Shown piece after piece: positions 20,131-28,677 of a stretch of DNA of 64,000 nt. The stretch is from CAVXZE01 sp963766175. GTDB taxonomy: Bacteria; Myxococcota_A; UBA9160; UBA6930. The notes under the pieces are model-generated. The model was given only the letters and a program-made list of their open reading frames with translations, was not told where the DNA came from and did no database searches. Where the stretch lies: positions 1-64,000 of the forward strand of contig CAVXZE010000001.1 of assembly GCA_963766175.1 (NCBI GenBank). Direction: 5' to 3'. A program made the translations under genes and the position numbers. How positions within the stretch are numbered: the stretch's first letter is position 1; every line of letters begins with the position of its first letter.

Positions 20131-20860
20131 AGAGCCGCCTGGGGATTCGACCCGATTCGTAGGCGAGGCGCCCGGACTCCACGGCGAGCTTCATGGCTCG
20201 CGCCATCTGCTCGGGCTCCTTGGCGCCGGCGATGGCGGTATTCATCAACACCGCCACGCAGCCGAGCTCCATGGCGACGGCGGCGTCGCTGGCGGTCCCC
20301 ACCCCGGCGTCCACGACCACCGGCACCTCCACCGTCTCCAGGATGATTCGCAGGTTGGCCGGGTTGCGGATGCCGAGACCGGAGCCGATCGGTGCGGCGA
20401 GGGGCATCACCGCGCTGCAACCCATCGCCGCCAGCTTCTGGCAGGCGACCGGGTCGTCGTTGATGTAGGGGAGCACTTCGAAGCCGTCGTCGAGGAGGAT
20501 CTTGGCGGCCTCCAGAGTCGCCGCCGCATCTGGGAAGAGGGTCCGCTCGTCCCCGATCACCTCGAGCTTGACGAGTCCGTGACCGAGAAGCTCTCGCCCG
20601 AGGCGCGCGGTGGTGACGGCATCCTCGACGTTGAAGCAGCCGGCAGTGTTGGGAAGGATGGTGACGCCCTCCGGGATGAAATCCATCAGGCCCTTGCCCT
20701 TGGGCGCGTTCAAGTCGACCCGTCGCAGGGCGACGGTGACGAGATCGGCTCCGCTCGCCTGGGTACACGCCAGCTGTTGCTCGAAGGAGGCGTACTTGCC
20801 GGTTCCGATGATCAGCCTGGAGCGAAAGGTGTGGGAGCCGAGTGTGTAGCTATCGGACAT
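20087..20860 (-). CDS. thiG: Thiazole synthase
   Basis: The 257-residue protein matches ThiG throughout: FRSRLIIGTGKYASF, VTVALRRVDL, LPNTAGCFNVEDAV, KLEVIGDERTLFPD (with the Schiff-base lysine), GSGLGIRNP and VVDAGVGTASDAA. It builds the thiazole ring of thiamine from deoxyxylulose 5-phosphate, dehydroglycine or iminoglycine, and the sulfur delivered on ThiS thiocarboxylate. The gene follows thiS after 4 bp and overlaps thiE, so the three form a tight operon. The glycine-oxidising partner (thiO or thiH), thiF and thiC are not in the window. Confidence 0.97.
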   Translation of the reverse strand: MSDSYTLGSHTFRSRLIIGTGKYASFEQQLACTQASGADLVTVALRRVDLNAPKGKGLMDFIPEGVTILPNTAGCFNVEDAVTTARLGRELLGHGLVKLEVIGDERTLFPDAAATLEAAKILLDDGFEVLPYINDDPVACQKLAAMGCSAVMPLAAPIGSGLGIRNPANLRIILETVEVPVVVDAGVGTASDAAVAMELGCVAVLMNTAIAGAKEPEQMARAMKLAVESGRLAYESGRIPRRLYATASSPLDGLASF

Positions 20861-20864
20861 CGAT

Positions 20865-21080
20865 TCATCCTCCTCCGACGGCCTCGAGGATCTCGACGCG
20901 ATCGCCCGAGGCGAGCTGTCGCGACCCGAAGGCGGAACGCGGGACTACGTCGCGATTGATCGCAACGGCGACCCGTCGGCCCGCGAGCCCGAGCAGCTCG
21001 ACGAGACCGGTTACGGTGCATCCCGCGGGGACTGCGCGAGACTCGCCGTTGACGAGTAAGTCGAGATCTTGAGCCGGCAC
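20865..21080 (-). CDS. thiS: Sulfur carrier protein ThiS
   Basis: This is a 71-residue ubiquitin-fold protein with LDLLVNGESRAVPAG at the start, VAVAINRDVVPRS in the middle and a C-terminal EAVGGG. The terminal Gly-Gly is the site adenylated and thiocarboxylated to carry sulfur to ThiG. It is the first gene of the thiS-thiG-thiE operon. The 149-bp upstream gap is shared with the divergent alr gene. I looked there for a thiamine pyrophosphate riboswitch and did not find its conserved CTGAGA and ACCTGATC boxes. Confidence 0.92.
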   Translation of the reverse strand: MPAQDLDLLVNGESRAVPAGCTVTGLVELLGLAGRRVAVAINRDVVPRSAFGSRQLASGDRVEILEAVGGG

Positions 21081-21229
21081 GTTTCAGTCAGGTTGGGGCG
21101 CGATTCAACCGAAAGCTATCCAACGGGACCCCGGCGTGTCAAACCGAGGCCCTGAAAACGGGCTGAATTTCGGTAGGTTATGCGGCGGTCGCCCGGCGCA
21201 CGCGGCTGCAGGGGGGCGCGGAGGGGAGT

Positions 21230-22354
21230 GTGAAGGGCGAGCGTCCGACCAAGGCGACGATCGATCTCCAAGCCATCGCCGCCAACTACGCCGAGGCGAG
21301 GCGGCTCGGTGGCGATCGCGACGTCATCGCCGTGGTGAAGGCGGACGGCTACGGGCACGGGGCCGTCCCGGTGGCGCGCCGGCTGGTGGCGTCCGGCTGC
21401 CGCCACCTGGCGGTGGTGACGGTGGCCGAAGCCGCCGAGCTCCGAGCCGGAGCCATCGACTGCCGGATCCTCGTCCTGGGCGGTGTCCACGACGCTGCCG
21501 AGGCGGCGGACGTGCTCGAGCTGGCCGTGACGCCGGTGATTCAACACTCCGGCCACATCGGTCTGCTCTCCCAGGTCGCCCGGGAGCATCGCGCACCGCT
21601 CCCGGTGCAGGTCGAGATCGACACCGGCATGCGACGGATGGGCCTGGCCGCGGAGGACGGCCCGGCGCTGCTGGAGCGGATCGCCAAGGAGCGCTCCCTG
21701 GAGCTGGAGGGCGTCTACACCCACCTCGCTTGTGCCGACGAGGAAGATCTCGGACCGAGTCGGAGCCAGCTCCGGCTCTTCTCCGAGATCCTCTCGGCAG
21801 TGCAGGCGCGAGGGACCGATCCGGGCCTGGTCCACGTGGCCAACTCGGCGGGCCTGCTGGCCACGACCGACCTGGCGGCGTCTCTACCCGCACAGGTGAA
21901 TGCCGTGCGGCCAGGCCTGATGCTCTACGGCGTCTACCCGGCCGCCCACTTGCGCGATCGGGCCGTCCTGGCGCCGGCCATGACGCTGCGCAGCCGGGTC
22001 TCGAATGTCCGCCACGTCCGTCCCGGGTACACCGTGGGCTACGGCGGAACCTTCCGGGCCACGCGCCGCGGTCGGGTCGCCACGCTACCCATCGGTTACG
22101 CGGACGGAATTCCCTGGTCGCTCGGGAACCGAGGCTGCGTCCTGCTGCGCGGCAGCCGCGTTCCGATTGCCGGTCGGGTCTCGATGGATCTCGTCACCAT
22201 CTTCGTGGGCGACGATCCGGTGGAGATCGGCGATCCGGTGGTCCTCTTCGGGGAGGGGCTCCCCGTGGAGGAGGTGGCAGAGCAGGCGGGAACGATCTCT
22301 TACGAGCTGCTGGTCGGGATCGGGAGCCGCGTGCCCCGAGTGGTGCAGACGTAG
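21230..22354 (+). CDS. alr: Alanine racemase
   Basis: The 374-residue PLP enzyme has the cofactor-lysine motif AVVKADGYGHGA (about 34-45), QVEIDTGMRRMG, NSAGLL, VRPGLMLYGVYP and the catalytic-tyrosine region VGYGGTFRA, plus the C-terminal beta domain with AGRVSMDLVTI. It interconverts L- and D-alanine for peptidoglycan. The start is a GTG at 21230 preceded by a GGAGGGGAGT stretch. It is divergent from thiS. Downstream, 196 bp without a gene separate it from purD. Confidence 0.96.
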   Translation: MKGERPTKATIDLQAIAANYAEARRLGGDRDVIAVVKADGYGHGAVPVARRLVASGCRHLAVVTVAEAAELRAGAIDCRILVLGGVHDAAEAADVLELAVTPVIQHSGHIGLLSQVAREHRAPLPVQVEIDTGMRRMGLAAEDGPALLERIAKERSLELEGVYTHLACADEEDLGPSRSQLRLFSEILSAVQARGTDPGLVHVANSAGLLATTDLAASLPAQVNAVRPGLMLYGVYPAAHLRDRAVLAPAMTLRSRVSNVRHVRPGYTVGYGGTFRATRRGRVATLPIGYADGIPWSLGNRGCVLLRGSRVPIAGRVSMDLVTIFVGDDPVEIGDPVVLFGEGLPVEEVAEQAGTISYELLVGIGSRVPRVVQT

Positions 22355-22550
22355 TCACCTCTCGTCGGTGGTGCATCGCCGGGCGCGTCGACGGAACAAT
22401 CAAGCCTCTCGACGGCAGAAGATGATTGACGAACCGGTGAGCCCCCGGTAAACCTCGACCCATCCCCCCTGAAGCCGCGCCGCACCCGGACCTTGCCCGC
22501 GCGGCGCGACTCATGCAAGCGAACGCAAGGCATCTGGAGGCCCCCAATCG

Positions 22551-23831
22551 ATGCGCGTGCTTGTCGCAGGATCGGGGGGGCGAGAGCACGCGCTGGTCTG
22601 GAAGATCGCGCGGAGCCCCCTGGTCGAACGGGTGTACGCGGCGCCCGGCAACGCCGGAATGGCCGCCCAATCCACTTTGGTTCCCGAGGTCGAGGCCGGT
22701 GACGCCGAGGGGTTGATTCGCCTCGCCGGCGAAGAGGGCATCGATCTGGTCGTGATCGGTCCCGAGGATCCCCTCGCCGACGGCGTGGCCGACCGGCTGC
22801 GGGAGGCCGGGGTGGTCGTCTTCGGTCCTTCGCGGGAGGTGGCGCGTCTCGAGGGCAGCAAGACCTTCGCCCGGGAGTTCATGGCACGCCACGGAATTCC
22901 CCACCCCGAGTTCCGCAGCTTCGACGAGTTGGAGGCGGCGCGCTCGCACGTCCGCGAGCGGGATGGCGCCTGCGTGGTGAAGGCCGACGGCCTGGCAGCC
23001 GGCAAGGGCGTCAGCGTCTGCGCCAGCGCCCTCGAAGCCGAGCGGGCGCTCGACGAGATGATGGGCGAACGGCGTTTCGGCGCCGCCGGGGAGCGGGTGG
23101 TAATCGAGGCTCTGCTCGAGGGCGAGGAAGCGTCCTACTACGCGATCACGGACGGCGAGCGGGTGGTGACGCTGGCTCCGGCTCAGGACCACAAGCGGGC
23201 ATTGGACGGCGACCGGGGGGAGAACACCGGCGGCATGGGCGCCTACGCTCCAGCGCCGATCGTCACCCAGACCACGGAGAAGCGGGTGCTCGAGGAAATC
23301 GTCCATCCGACCCTGCGCGGCCTGCGCGAAGAGGGTCATCCCTACGTCGGTGTGCTCTACGTGGGGCTGATGATCGACGGCGCCGGTGCGCCGAGCGTGG
23401 TCGAATTCAACGTGCGCTTCGGAGATCCGGAGACGCAGCCCCTGCTGATGCAGATGGACGGGGACCTGGTGCCGATTCTCGACGGTGCGGCGAGAGGTCG
23501 TCTCGCGGCGGATGCCGCCGTCGCCACCACCGACGCGGCGGTCTGCGTCGTCCTGGCCTCTGGTGGCTACCCGCGGAAATACCAGACGGGACTGCCGATC
23601 CGCGGCATCGAGGAGGCCGAGGCCGACGGCGACGTCGTGGTCTTTCACGCCGGAACCAAGCGAGGAGAATCGGGCGGCTTCGTCACCGCCGGTGGCCGGG
23701 TGCTGGGAGTGACGGCGCGTGGTCCCGACGTCGCGACGGCGCGGGAGCGGGCCTACGCCGCCGCCGATCGGATCGACTTCGAAGGCAAGCAGCAACGCCG
23801 CGACATCGGGGCCCGCGCTCTGGGGCGGTGA
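22551..23831 (+). CDS. purD: Phosphoribosylamine-glycine ligase
   Basis: The 426-residue ATP-grasp enzyme opens with VLVAGSGGREHAL and carries VIGPEDPLADG, VVKADGLAAGKGV (ATP-binding), LAPAQDHKRALDGDRG, NTGGMGAY and EFNVRFGDPETQ (metal binding). It makes glycinamide ribonucleotide, the second step of purine synthesis. All domains are present at the normal length. It ends 16 bp before the TsaC gene and probably shares a transcript with it. Confidence 0.97.
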   Translation: MRVLVAGSGGREHALVWKIARSPLVERVYAAPGNAGMAAQSTLVPEVEAGDAEGLIRLAGEEGIDLVVIGPEDPLADGVADRLREAGVVVFGPSREVARLEGSKTFAREFMARHGIPHPEFRSFDELEAARSHVRERDGACVVKADGLAAGKGVSVCASALEAERALDEMMGERRFGAAGERVVIEALLEGEEASYYAITDGERVVTLAPAQDHKRALDGDRGENTGGMGAYAPAPIVTQTTEKRVLEEIVHPTLRGLREEGHPYVGVLYVGLMIDGAGAPSVVEFNVRFGDPETQPLLMQMDGDLVPILDGAARGRLAADAAVATTDAAVCVVLASGGYPRKYQTGLPIRGIEEAEADGDVVVFHAGTKRGESGGFVTAGGRVLGVTARGPDVATARERAYAAADRIDFEGKQQRRDIGARALGR

Positions 23832-23847
23832 CTCCAGTGGACTGGGA

Positions 23848-24495
23848 ATGGAGGACCTGACCGGATGTTCCCTGGAGCGCGCCGTGGCTGAGCTCCGCTC
23901 CGGCGCTCTCCTCGCCTATCCCACCGAGACGCTCTTCGGGCTCGGCGCAGACGGCCGCTGCCCGACGGCTGTCGAGCGACTCTTGAGCTGGAAGGGCCGA
24001 GAGCCCGAGAATCCCCTCCCGATCCTGGTCGAGGGCAGCGAGGCGCTGGCACGCCTGGGAGTCGAGCTCTCGCCGTTCCCCCGCAGGCTGGCAGAGGCCT
24101 TCTGGCCCGGTCCGCTCATGCTGGTGCTCCCCTGTGCCGAGATCTTTGCCCCGGGAGTGGCGCGGCGAGACGGGGCCGTCGGCTTCCGCTGCTCCGCCCA
24201 CCCGCTGGCCGCCGCCCTGGCGCGCCGGGTGGCGCGAGAGGGGATCGGTCCCCTGACGGCCACCAGTTTGAACCGCTCCGGCGAGCCGCCCGCTCGCACC
24301 CGCTCCGAGGCGGCCCGCTGCTGCGACGGCCGACCCGGGTCCCCGATCCTGCTGGGCGCGCGCGATGTCGAGGCGGGCGGGGGAATCCCGAGCAGTGTCC
24401 TCGACCTGACTGGCTCCGAGCCGCGGATGCTTCGCGAAGGAGCGATCTCGTCCGCAGAAATCGCTGCTGTACTCGAGAAGGTGGGCTTCGAATGA
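23848..24495 (+). CDS. L-threonylcarbamoyladenylate synthase (YrdC/Sua5 family)
   Basis: The 215-residue protein has the YrdC fold motifs: AYPTETLFGLGADG, LLSWKGREPENPLPILV with the conserved Lys and Arg, FWPGPLMLVLP, VGFRCSAHPLA and TATSLNRSGEPP with the Ser-x-Asn signature. It makes threonylcarbamoyl-AMP from threonine, bicarbonate and ATP for the t6A37 modification of tRNA. It is TsaC-length and lacks the extra Sua5 C-terminal domain. The ATG at 23848 was chosen because the longer frame overlaps purD and has no matching sequence. Its stop overlaps the next start by four bases (ATGA). Confidence 0.93.
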   Translation: MEDLTGCSLERAVAELRSGALLAYPTETLFGLGADGRCPTAVERLLSWKGREPENPLPILVEGSEALARLGVELSPFPRRLAEAFWPGPLMLVLPCAEIFAPGVARRDGAVGFRCSAHPLAAALARRVAREGIGPLTATSLNRSGEPPARTRSEAARCCDGRPGSPILLGARDVEAGGGIPSSVLDLTGSEPRMLREGAISSAEIAAVLEKVGFE

Positions 24496-25763
24496 CCGAT
24501 ATCGCCCCCTTTCGCGCCCTTCGCTACGACACTGGACGAGTGGACCTGGAGCAAGTCCTGGCGCCCGTCTACGACGTGGTGGCTCCGCAGGATCGCGCCG
24601 TCTACTACGACCGGGATCCCTACAACGCCCTGCGCCTGGTGCTCACGCGATCGGTCGAAGAGGAAGCGACGACGGATTACGCCGATGTCGTTCGCAACCT
24701 CGCGAAGTGGCGCGCAGAGGGGGTGCTGGCGCTCGACTCCGAGCCCGCCTTCTACGTGCTGCGTCAGCGCTTCACGGCGCCGGGGGGCGCCGAGCTCGAG
24801 CGCGTGGGCTTCTTCGGCGCACTACGACTGGAGGACTACGAGAAGCGCATCGTGCGCCCTCACGAGAACACCCTGGCGGGTCCCAAGGCCGACCGTCTGA
24901 AGATCCTGCGCGCATCGCAGGCGAACCTCTCGAGCGTCTTCCTGCTCTACGAGGATCGCGAGATGAGCCTTGTCGAGATGTTCGGCGAAGCGCTCCGCTC
25001 GCCGGAGGCGCTCTCCGTCACCAACGATGAGGAGATCGAGCACACGCTGGCTCCGATTCGCGACCCCGAGGCGATTGCCCGAGTGCGCGCCTTCCTGGCC
25101 GAGCGGCCGGTGGTGATCGCCGATGGTCATCACCGCTACGAGACGGCCCTCACCTATCGCGACGAGCGGAGGGCGGCGAGCGCCTCCAGCGATCCCGATG
25201 CGCCCCACGAGCGGATGCTCGCCTACTTTGCCAACGCCTTCGCACCTGGCAGCCTGCTGCTTCCGATTCACCGGGTGATCTTGAAGCTTCCCCCCGCGGT
25301 GGGTGCGGGCTGGAGGTCGCGGCTTCGCGAATGGGAGCAGCGTACGGTTCCGGTGAACGGCATCGAGGCGATTCCCGCTGTCCTCGAGGAACACCTGGCA
25401 CCGCTCTGTGGCTCCTATGCCTTCGCCGCCGACGACGGCTCCGGAACCCTGCTGATCTTCTCCCGCCCGGCCGGAGAGGAGCTTTCGGTGCGGGTGATCC
25501 ACCGGGAGGTGCTGGGGAATGCCTTCCATCTCGATGAGGACGCGGTTCGCGATGGTGCGGTGGCCTTCCCCAAGTCGACCCTGCAAGCCGCGCGCGAGGT
25601 CCGCGAGGGCAGGGGTGCCGTGGCTCTCTACCTGAATCCCCTGGTGGCGGATGACGTCTTCCGGGTCACCGGCGCCGGAGAGACGCTCCCCCAGAAGTCC
25701 ACCTTCTTCTACCCCAAGCTGCCGACGGGTCTGCTCTTCCGGGTGCTCGAGGCGGGGACGTGA
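24492..25763 (+). CDS. DUF1015 family protein
   Basis: The 423-residue protein matches the DUF1015 family: it begins with IAPFRALRYD, then LAPVYDVV, DPYNALRLVL, FYVLRQRF, IVRPHENTLAGPKADRLKIL and the well conserved VIADGHHRYETAL. The family is widespread and cytosolic, with HxHxY-type conserved residues, and has no firmly established reaction, so I give none. It starts inside the stop codon of the tsaC-like gene and its own stop overlaps the DciA-like start, which indicates a coupled operon. Confidence 0.92.
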   Translation: MTDIAPFRALRYDTGRVDLEQVLAPVYDVVAPQDRAVYYDRDPYNALRLVLTRSVEEEATTDYADVVRNLAKWRAEGVLALDSEPAFYVLRQRFTAPGGAELERVGFFGALRLEDYEKRIVRPHENTLAGPKADRLKILRASQANLSSVFLLYEDREMSLVEMFGEALRSPEALSVTNDEEIEHTLAPIRDPEAIARVRAFLAERPVVIADGHHRYETALTYRDERRAASASSDPDAPHERMLAYFANAFAPGSLLLPIHRVILKLPPAVGAGWRSRLREWEQRTVPVNGIEAIPAVLEEHLAPLCGSYAFAADDGSGTLLIFSRPAGEELSVRVIHREVLGNAFHLDEDAVRDGAVAFPKSTLQAAREVREGRGAVALYLNPLVADDVFRVTGAGETLPQKSTFFYPKLPTGLLFRVLEAGT

Positions 25764-26065
25764 GCCGGAGGCCGAAGAGCAAGCCGATCCGGGTGGGGGG
25801 GGCGATTCGCCGCGTTCTCGACGAGCTGGGCCACCACGGGAGCTCCAAGTCGATGCGGATCGCCGCCTGCTGGGAAGAGGCGGTGGGGCATGAGACCGCG
25901 AGCCACTGCCGGCCCTCTGCCCTGCGGGGAGCCGTGCTCGAGGTGACCGTCGAATCCAGCGTCTGGAGTCAGCACCTGCAGATGCGGCGCGAGGAGATCC
26001 TGGAGGGCTTGCGGGGAGCGCTGGGCGCCGACGCCCCTGCGGATCTCCGTTTCCGAGTGGGTTAG
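25760..26065 (+). CDS. DciA-like (DUF721) protein
   Basis: This is a 101-residue protein with the DUF721 pattern: a basic N-terminus, a central WEEAVG, then LEVTVESSVWSQHLQMRREEIL and a short tail. DUF721 includes DciA, the ancestral loader of the replicative helicase DnaB. The GTG start overlaps the stop of the DUF1015 gene (GTGA). The protein is shorter than well studied DciA proteins but covers the core domain. Assignment to helicase loading follows from the family only. Confidence 0.8.
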   Translation: MSRRPKSKPIRVGGAIRRVLDELGHHGSSKSMRIAACWEEAVGHETASHCRPSALRGAVLEVTVESSVWSQHLQMRREEILEGLRGALGADAPADLRFRVG

Positions 26066-26076
26066 ACTCCGAATCG

Positions 26077-26268
26077 ATGTCGGAAATCAACGAAAAGGGC
26101 CAACGAATCCTTCGCTGCGACTTCTGTGGAGAGGTCGTCGCCTCGGTCCGGCGCGTGGCCATCGACACCGGCTACGAGCGTCTCCAAACTCCCCACAAGG
26201 AGCTTTACGCCTGCGAGGACTGCTCTGCCAAGAAGGAGCGGGCCAGGCTCGGCCTCGATTCCAGTTGA
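26077..26268 (+). CDS. Small zinc-ribbon-like protein, unknown function
   Basis: This is a 63-residue protein with two CxxC knuckles, CDFCG near residue 14 and CEDC near residue 47, spaced like a small zinc ribbon, and a basic C-terminal helix. It lies 11 bp after the DciA-like gene and immediately before the ribosomal protein S16 operon. No family name can be given. It could bind nucleic acid or another protein. Confidence 0.75.
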   Translation: MSEINEKGQRILRCDFCGEVVASVRRVAIDTGYERLQTPHKELYACEDCSAKKERARLGLDSS

Positions 26269-26293
26269 CCCCCCTGCGGGGTTCCTCTAGATT
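26265..26293 (+). promoter_or_regulatory. Sigma-70-like promoter for the rpsP operon
   Basis: TTGACC at 26265-26270 and TAGATT at 26288-26293 are separated by 17 bp, a good match to the housekeeping consensus. The -35 box overlaps the stop codon of the preceding small gene. The S16 start codon is about 76 bp downstream of the -10 box. A CCCC-TGC-GGGG stem lies within the spacer. Confidence 0.6.
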
Positions 26294-26369
26294 GGCCGAC
26301 CCTCTTTTCTTCGCGCGGACGGTCGAGCGCCGCGCGAATCCCTGAGTTCATCCGGAGGTTTCCCGGACC

Positions 26370-26633
26370 ATGGTCAGAATCAGACTTCTCCGTGCCGGTG
26401 CCAAGAAGCGCCCGTTCTATCGCGTCATTGCGATCGACCAGCGCAACAAGCGCGACGGGCGCGCCCTCGAGTTTCTCGGCACCTACAACCCGGTCGGGGA
26501 GCCCGCGGAGATCAAGCTCAAGACCGAACGGATCGAGGCCTGGACGGCCCAGGGTGCTCAGCTGAGCGACGCTGTCCGAGCGCTGATCCGCCGCTCCAAG
26601 ACGCAGGCCCCGGCGGCCAGCGAGGGCGAATGA
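26370..26633 (+). CDS. rpsP: 30S ribosomal protein S16
   Basis: The 87-residue protein begins MVRIRLLRAGAKKRPFYR and contains FLGTYNPVG and the C-terminal WTAQGAQLSDAV, all typical of S16, which binds 16S rRNA early in 30S assembly. A GGAGG site lies just upstream. It heads the conserved S16-KhpA-RimM-TrmD-L19 operon; its stop overlaps the next start region by four bases. Confidence 0.97.
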   Translation: MVRIRLLRAGAKKRPFYRVIAIDQRNKRDGRALEFLGTYNPVGEPAEIKLKTERIEAWTAQGAQLSDAVRALIRRSKTQAPAASEGE

Positions 26634-26872
26634 CCATGGCCGAGGCTCCGAAAACGGCAGATCTGGTCGAGTTCATTGCGAAGGCGATCGTCAGCGAGCC
26701 GGAAGAGGTCGTGGTGAGCGAGGCCGACGGGGGTCGAACCATCGAGCTCGAGACCGCGCCCGGGGACCGTGGGCGTGTGATCGGGCGGCAGGGTCGCGTG
26801 GCCAAGGCGATTCGCGCTGTGATCGCGGCGTCGCGCAATGGCGGAAGCACGCGCTTGGAGATCATTGACTGA
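26630..26872 (+). CDS. khpA: KH-domain RNA-binding protein KhpA
   Basis: The 80-residue protein is a single KH domain with the GxxG loop as VIGRQGRVAKAIR and the family start LVEFIAKAIVSEP. KhpA is an RNA chaperone-type protein often encoded between S16 and RimM, as here. The frame begins within the end of rpsP. The first codons offered are ATG at 26630 region and a second ATG two codons later; both give the same domain. Confidence 0.92.
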   Translation: MTMAEAPKTADLVEFIAKAIVSEPEEVVVSEADGGRTIELETAPGDRGRVIGRQGRVAKAIRAVIAASRNGGSTRLEIID

Positions 26873-26877
26873 GAGTC

Positions 26878-27414
26878 TTGCTGGGCCGCGTACTCGGTGC
26901 CCATGGGCTGCGCGGTCAGGTGCGGGTCCGCTACTTCGGTGACGGACCCGAGAACATTCTGGGCGCCCCCAGGTTGCTCTTGGCAGAACCGGAGCGCGGG
27001 ATCGAGGATCCGGCGGCGGAGGAGTTCGAGGTCGAGGCGGGCGCAGCGGGTCGGCGCGGAGAGGTGCGACTCGCATTACGGGGGATCCGAAACCGCGAGG
27101 CAGCAGAGGAGCTGAAGGGGCGGCTGGTGACGGGCGCCCCGGAGCACTTGTCGCCGCTCCCAGAAGGGGAGTTCTACTGGTACGAGTTGATCGGGTGCCA
27201 GGTCCAAGCCGCTGGAGGGCGGAGCATCGGCACCGTAAAGGAAATCTGGGAAACCGGGGCCCACGACGTCCTGGTCGTCGAGAGAGAAGACGGGCAAAGC
27301 TGTCTGATCCCCACGGCGCGTGCTCTGATGAAGGAGGTGGACGTCGAGGCGGGCCGGATCGTGGTCGAGGATCTTCCGGGACTCTTCGATCCGGTTCGAG
27401 GAAAGGCGAAGTGA
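26878..27414 (+). CDS. rimM: Ribosome maturation factor RimM
   Basis: The 178-residue protein has the RimM N-terminal motif LGRVLGAHGLRGQVRV and the C-terminal PRC-barrel domain with FYWYELIGCQV, GTVKEIWETGAHDVLVV and LIPTARALMKEVD. RimM assists 30S head maturation and binds S19. A TTG at 26878, five bases after the khpA stop, is the only reasonable start. It is tightly packed between khpA and trmD. Confidence 0.94.
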   Translation: MLGRVLGAHGLRGQVRVRYFGDGPENILGAPRLLLAEPERGIEDPAAEEFEVEAGAAGRRGEVRLALRGIRNREAAEELKGRLVTGAPEHLSPLPEGEFYWYELIGCQVQAAGGRSIGTVKEIWETGAHDVLVVEREDGQSCLIPTARALMKEVDVEAGRIVVEDLPGLFDPVRGKAK

Positions 27415-27418
27415 GGGG

Positions 27419-28120
27419 ATGCTCCGGATCGATGTCATCACGATCTTTCCGGAGCTCTTCGAGAGATTTCTCGAAGCATCGATCCTCGGTCATGCACGGC
27501 GGGAAGGCCAGATCGCGGTAGCGGTCCACGACCTCCGCGAGTGGACGCGAGATCGGCACCGCACGGTAGACGACATCCCCTACGGGGGCGGGCCCGGGAT
27601 GGTGATGAAGCCCGAGCCCCTGGTGGAGGCGATCGAGGCGATCGCCGGCCAAAGGAGCACCGGGCGCGAGGGTCGTGTAATCCTGCTCTCGCCCCAGGGT
27701 GCGCGGCTGGATCAAGAGAGAGTGGCTGAATTCGCTCGCGAGAAGCACCTGGTGCTGGTCTGCGGGCGTTACGAGGGTGTGGATCAGCGGGTCATCGACC
27801 TGGCTGTGGACGAGGAGATTTCGATCGGCGATTTCGTGCTTTCCGGGGGGGAAATCCCGGCCATGGCGGTGATCGAGGCGGTGAGTCGCCTGGTGCCCGG
27901 GGTGCTGGGAAATCCGCGCTCGGTGGAGACGGAATCGTTTCAGGATGGAAGACTCGAGGGACCCCAGTACACTCGACCGGCCGAGTATCGAGGGCACGCG
28001 GTGCCGGAGGTGCTGCGTTCCGGTGACCACGGTGAGATCGAACGCTGGCGGCGGGAAAAGGCACTCGAGTGCACCAAGCGGCGTCGTCCCGATCTGTTGA
28101 CGGCCCGGGGAGAGGAATAG
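27419..28120 (+). CDS. trmD: tRNA (guanine-37-N1)-methyltransferase
   Basis: The 233-residue SPOUT enzyme starts IDVITIFPELF and has the SAM-knot and tRNA-binding motifs DDIPYGGGPGMVM, LVCGRYEGVDQRV, ISIGDFVLSGGE and GPQYTRPAEY. It methylates N1 of G37 in several tRNAs and so prevents +1 frameshifting. It starts 4 bp after rimM and lies 2 bp before rplS. Confidence 0.97.
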   Translation: MLRIDVITIFPELFERFLEASILGHARREGQIAVAVHDLREWTRDRHRTVDDIPYGGGPGMVMKPEPLVEAIEAIAGQRSTGREGRVILLSPQGARLDQERVAEFAREKHLVLVCGRYEGVDQRVIDLAVDEEISIGDFVLSGGEIPAMAVIEAVSRLVPGVLGNPRSVETESFQDGRLEGPQYTRPAEYRGHAVPEVLRSGDHGEIERWRREKALECTKRRRPDLLTARGEE

Positions 28121-28122
28121 CG

Positions 28123-28677
28123 ATGCATCCGATGGATATCGTCGAGAGGGAGACGCGTCGTCGCGACCTGCCGCCCTTCCGATCCGGGGACACGGTTCGC
28201 GTGCACGTCAAGGTCAGCGAAGGCGACAAGGAGAGGATCCAGGTCTTCGAGGGAGTGGTGATCCGACGCCGAAGCGGCGGCGCCTCGGCCACCTTCACCG
28301 TGCGCAAGGTCTCCTACGGGATCGGGGTCGAGCGGATCTTCCCGGTCGAGTCCCCGGTGGTCCAGAAGGTCGAGATCAAGAGCCGCGGCCACGTGCGGCG
28401 CTCCCGGCTCTACTATCTCCGCGACCTGCGCGGCAAGAAGGCGCGCCTGCGCTCGAAGCTGCGCGACCTCTCGGGACTCATCTCCGAGGAAGACGCAGAG
28501 GGCCCGGCGCCCGTCGAGGAAGCCGCGGCAGCTCCGCCGGTTGCAGTCGAGGAGCCGGTTGCGACGGAAGAGGCGGCTGCCACGGAGGCCGCCGAGCCGG
28601 CCGAAGTCGCCGAGCCGGAGGAGGCCGCCGAGCCGGCGGAAGCATCCGAGCCGACAGAGGAGCCGGAGAAGAGCTAA
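28123..28677 (+). CDS. rplS: 50S ribosomal protein L19 with an acidic C-terminal extension
   Basis: The first 115 residues are a standard L19, including FRSGDTVRVHVKV, RIQVFEGVVIRRR, VRKVSYGIGVERIFP and RSRLYYLRDLRGKKARL. They are followed by about 65 residues of Glu/Ala/Pro-rich low-complexity sequence (repeats such as EPAEVAEPEEAAEPAEA) not found in typical L19. The ATG at 28123 follows a GGAGAGGAAT stretch. The gene is the last of the S16 operon and overlaps the convergent cupin gene by 4 bp. Confidence 0.95.
   Translation: MHPMDIVERETRRRDLPPFRSGDTVRVHVKVSEGDKERIQVFEGVVIRRRSGGASATFTVRKVSYGIGVERIFPVESPVVQKVEIKSRGHVRRSRLYYLRDLRGKKARLRSKLRDLSGLISEEDAEGPAPVEEAAAAPPVAVEEPVATEEAAATEAAEPAEVAEPEEAAEPAEASEPTEEPEKS

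Noticed and set aside
21081..21229. Possible thiamine pyrophosphate riboswitch upstream of thiS
   Set aside because: The conserved boxes CTGAGA and ACCTGATC are not present on the thiS strand, and the gap is only 149 bp shared with a divergent gene.
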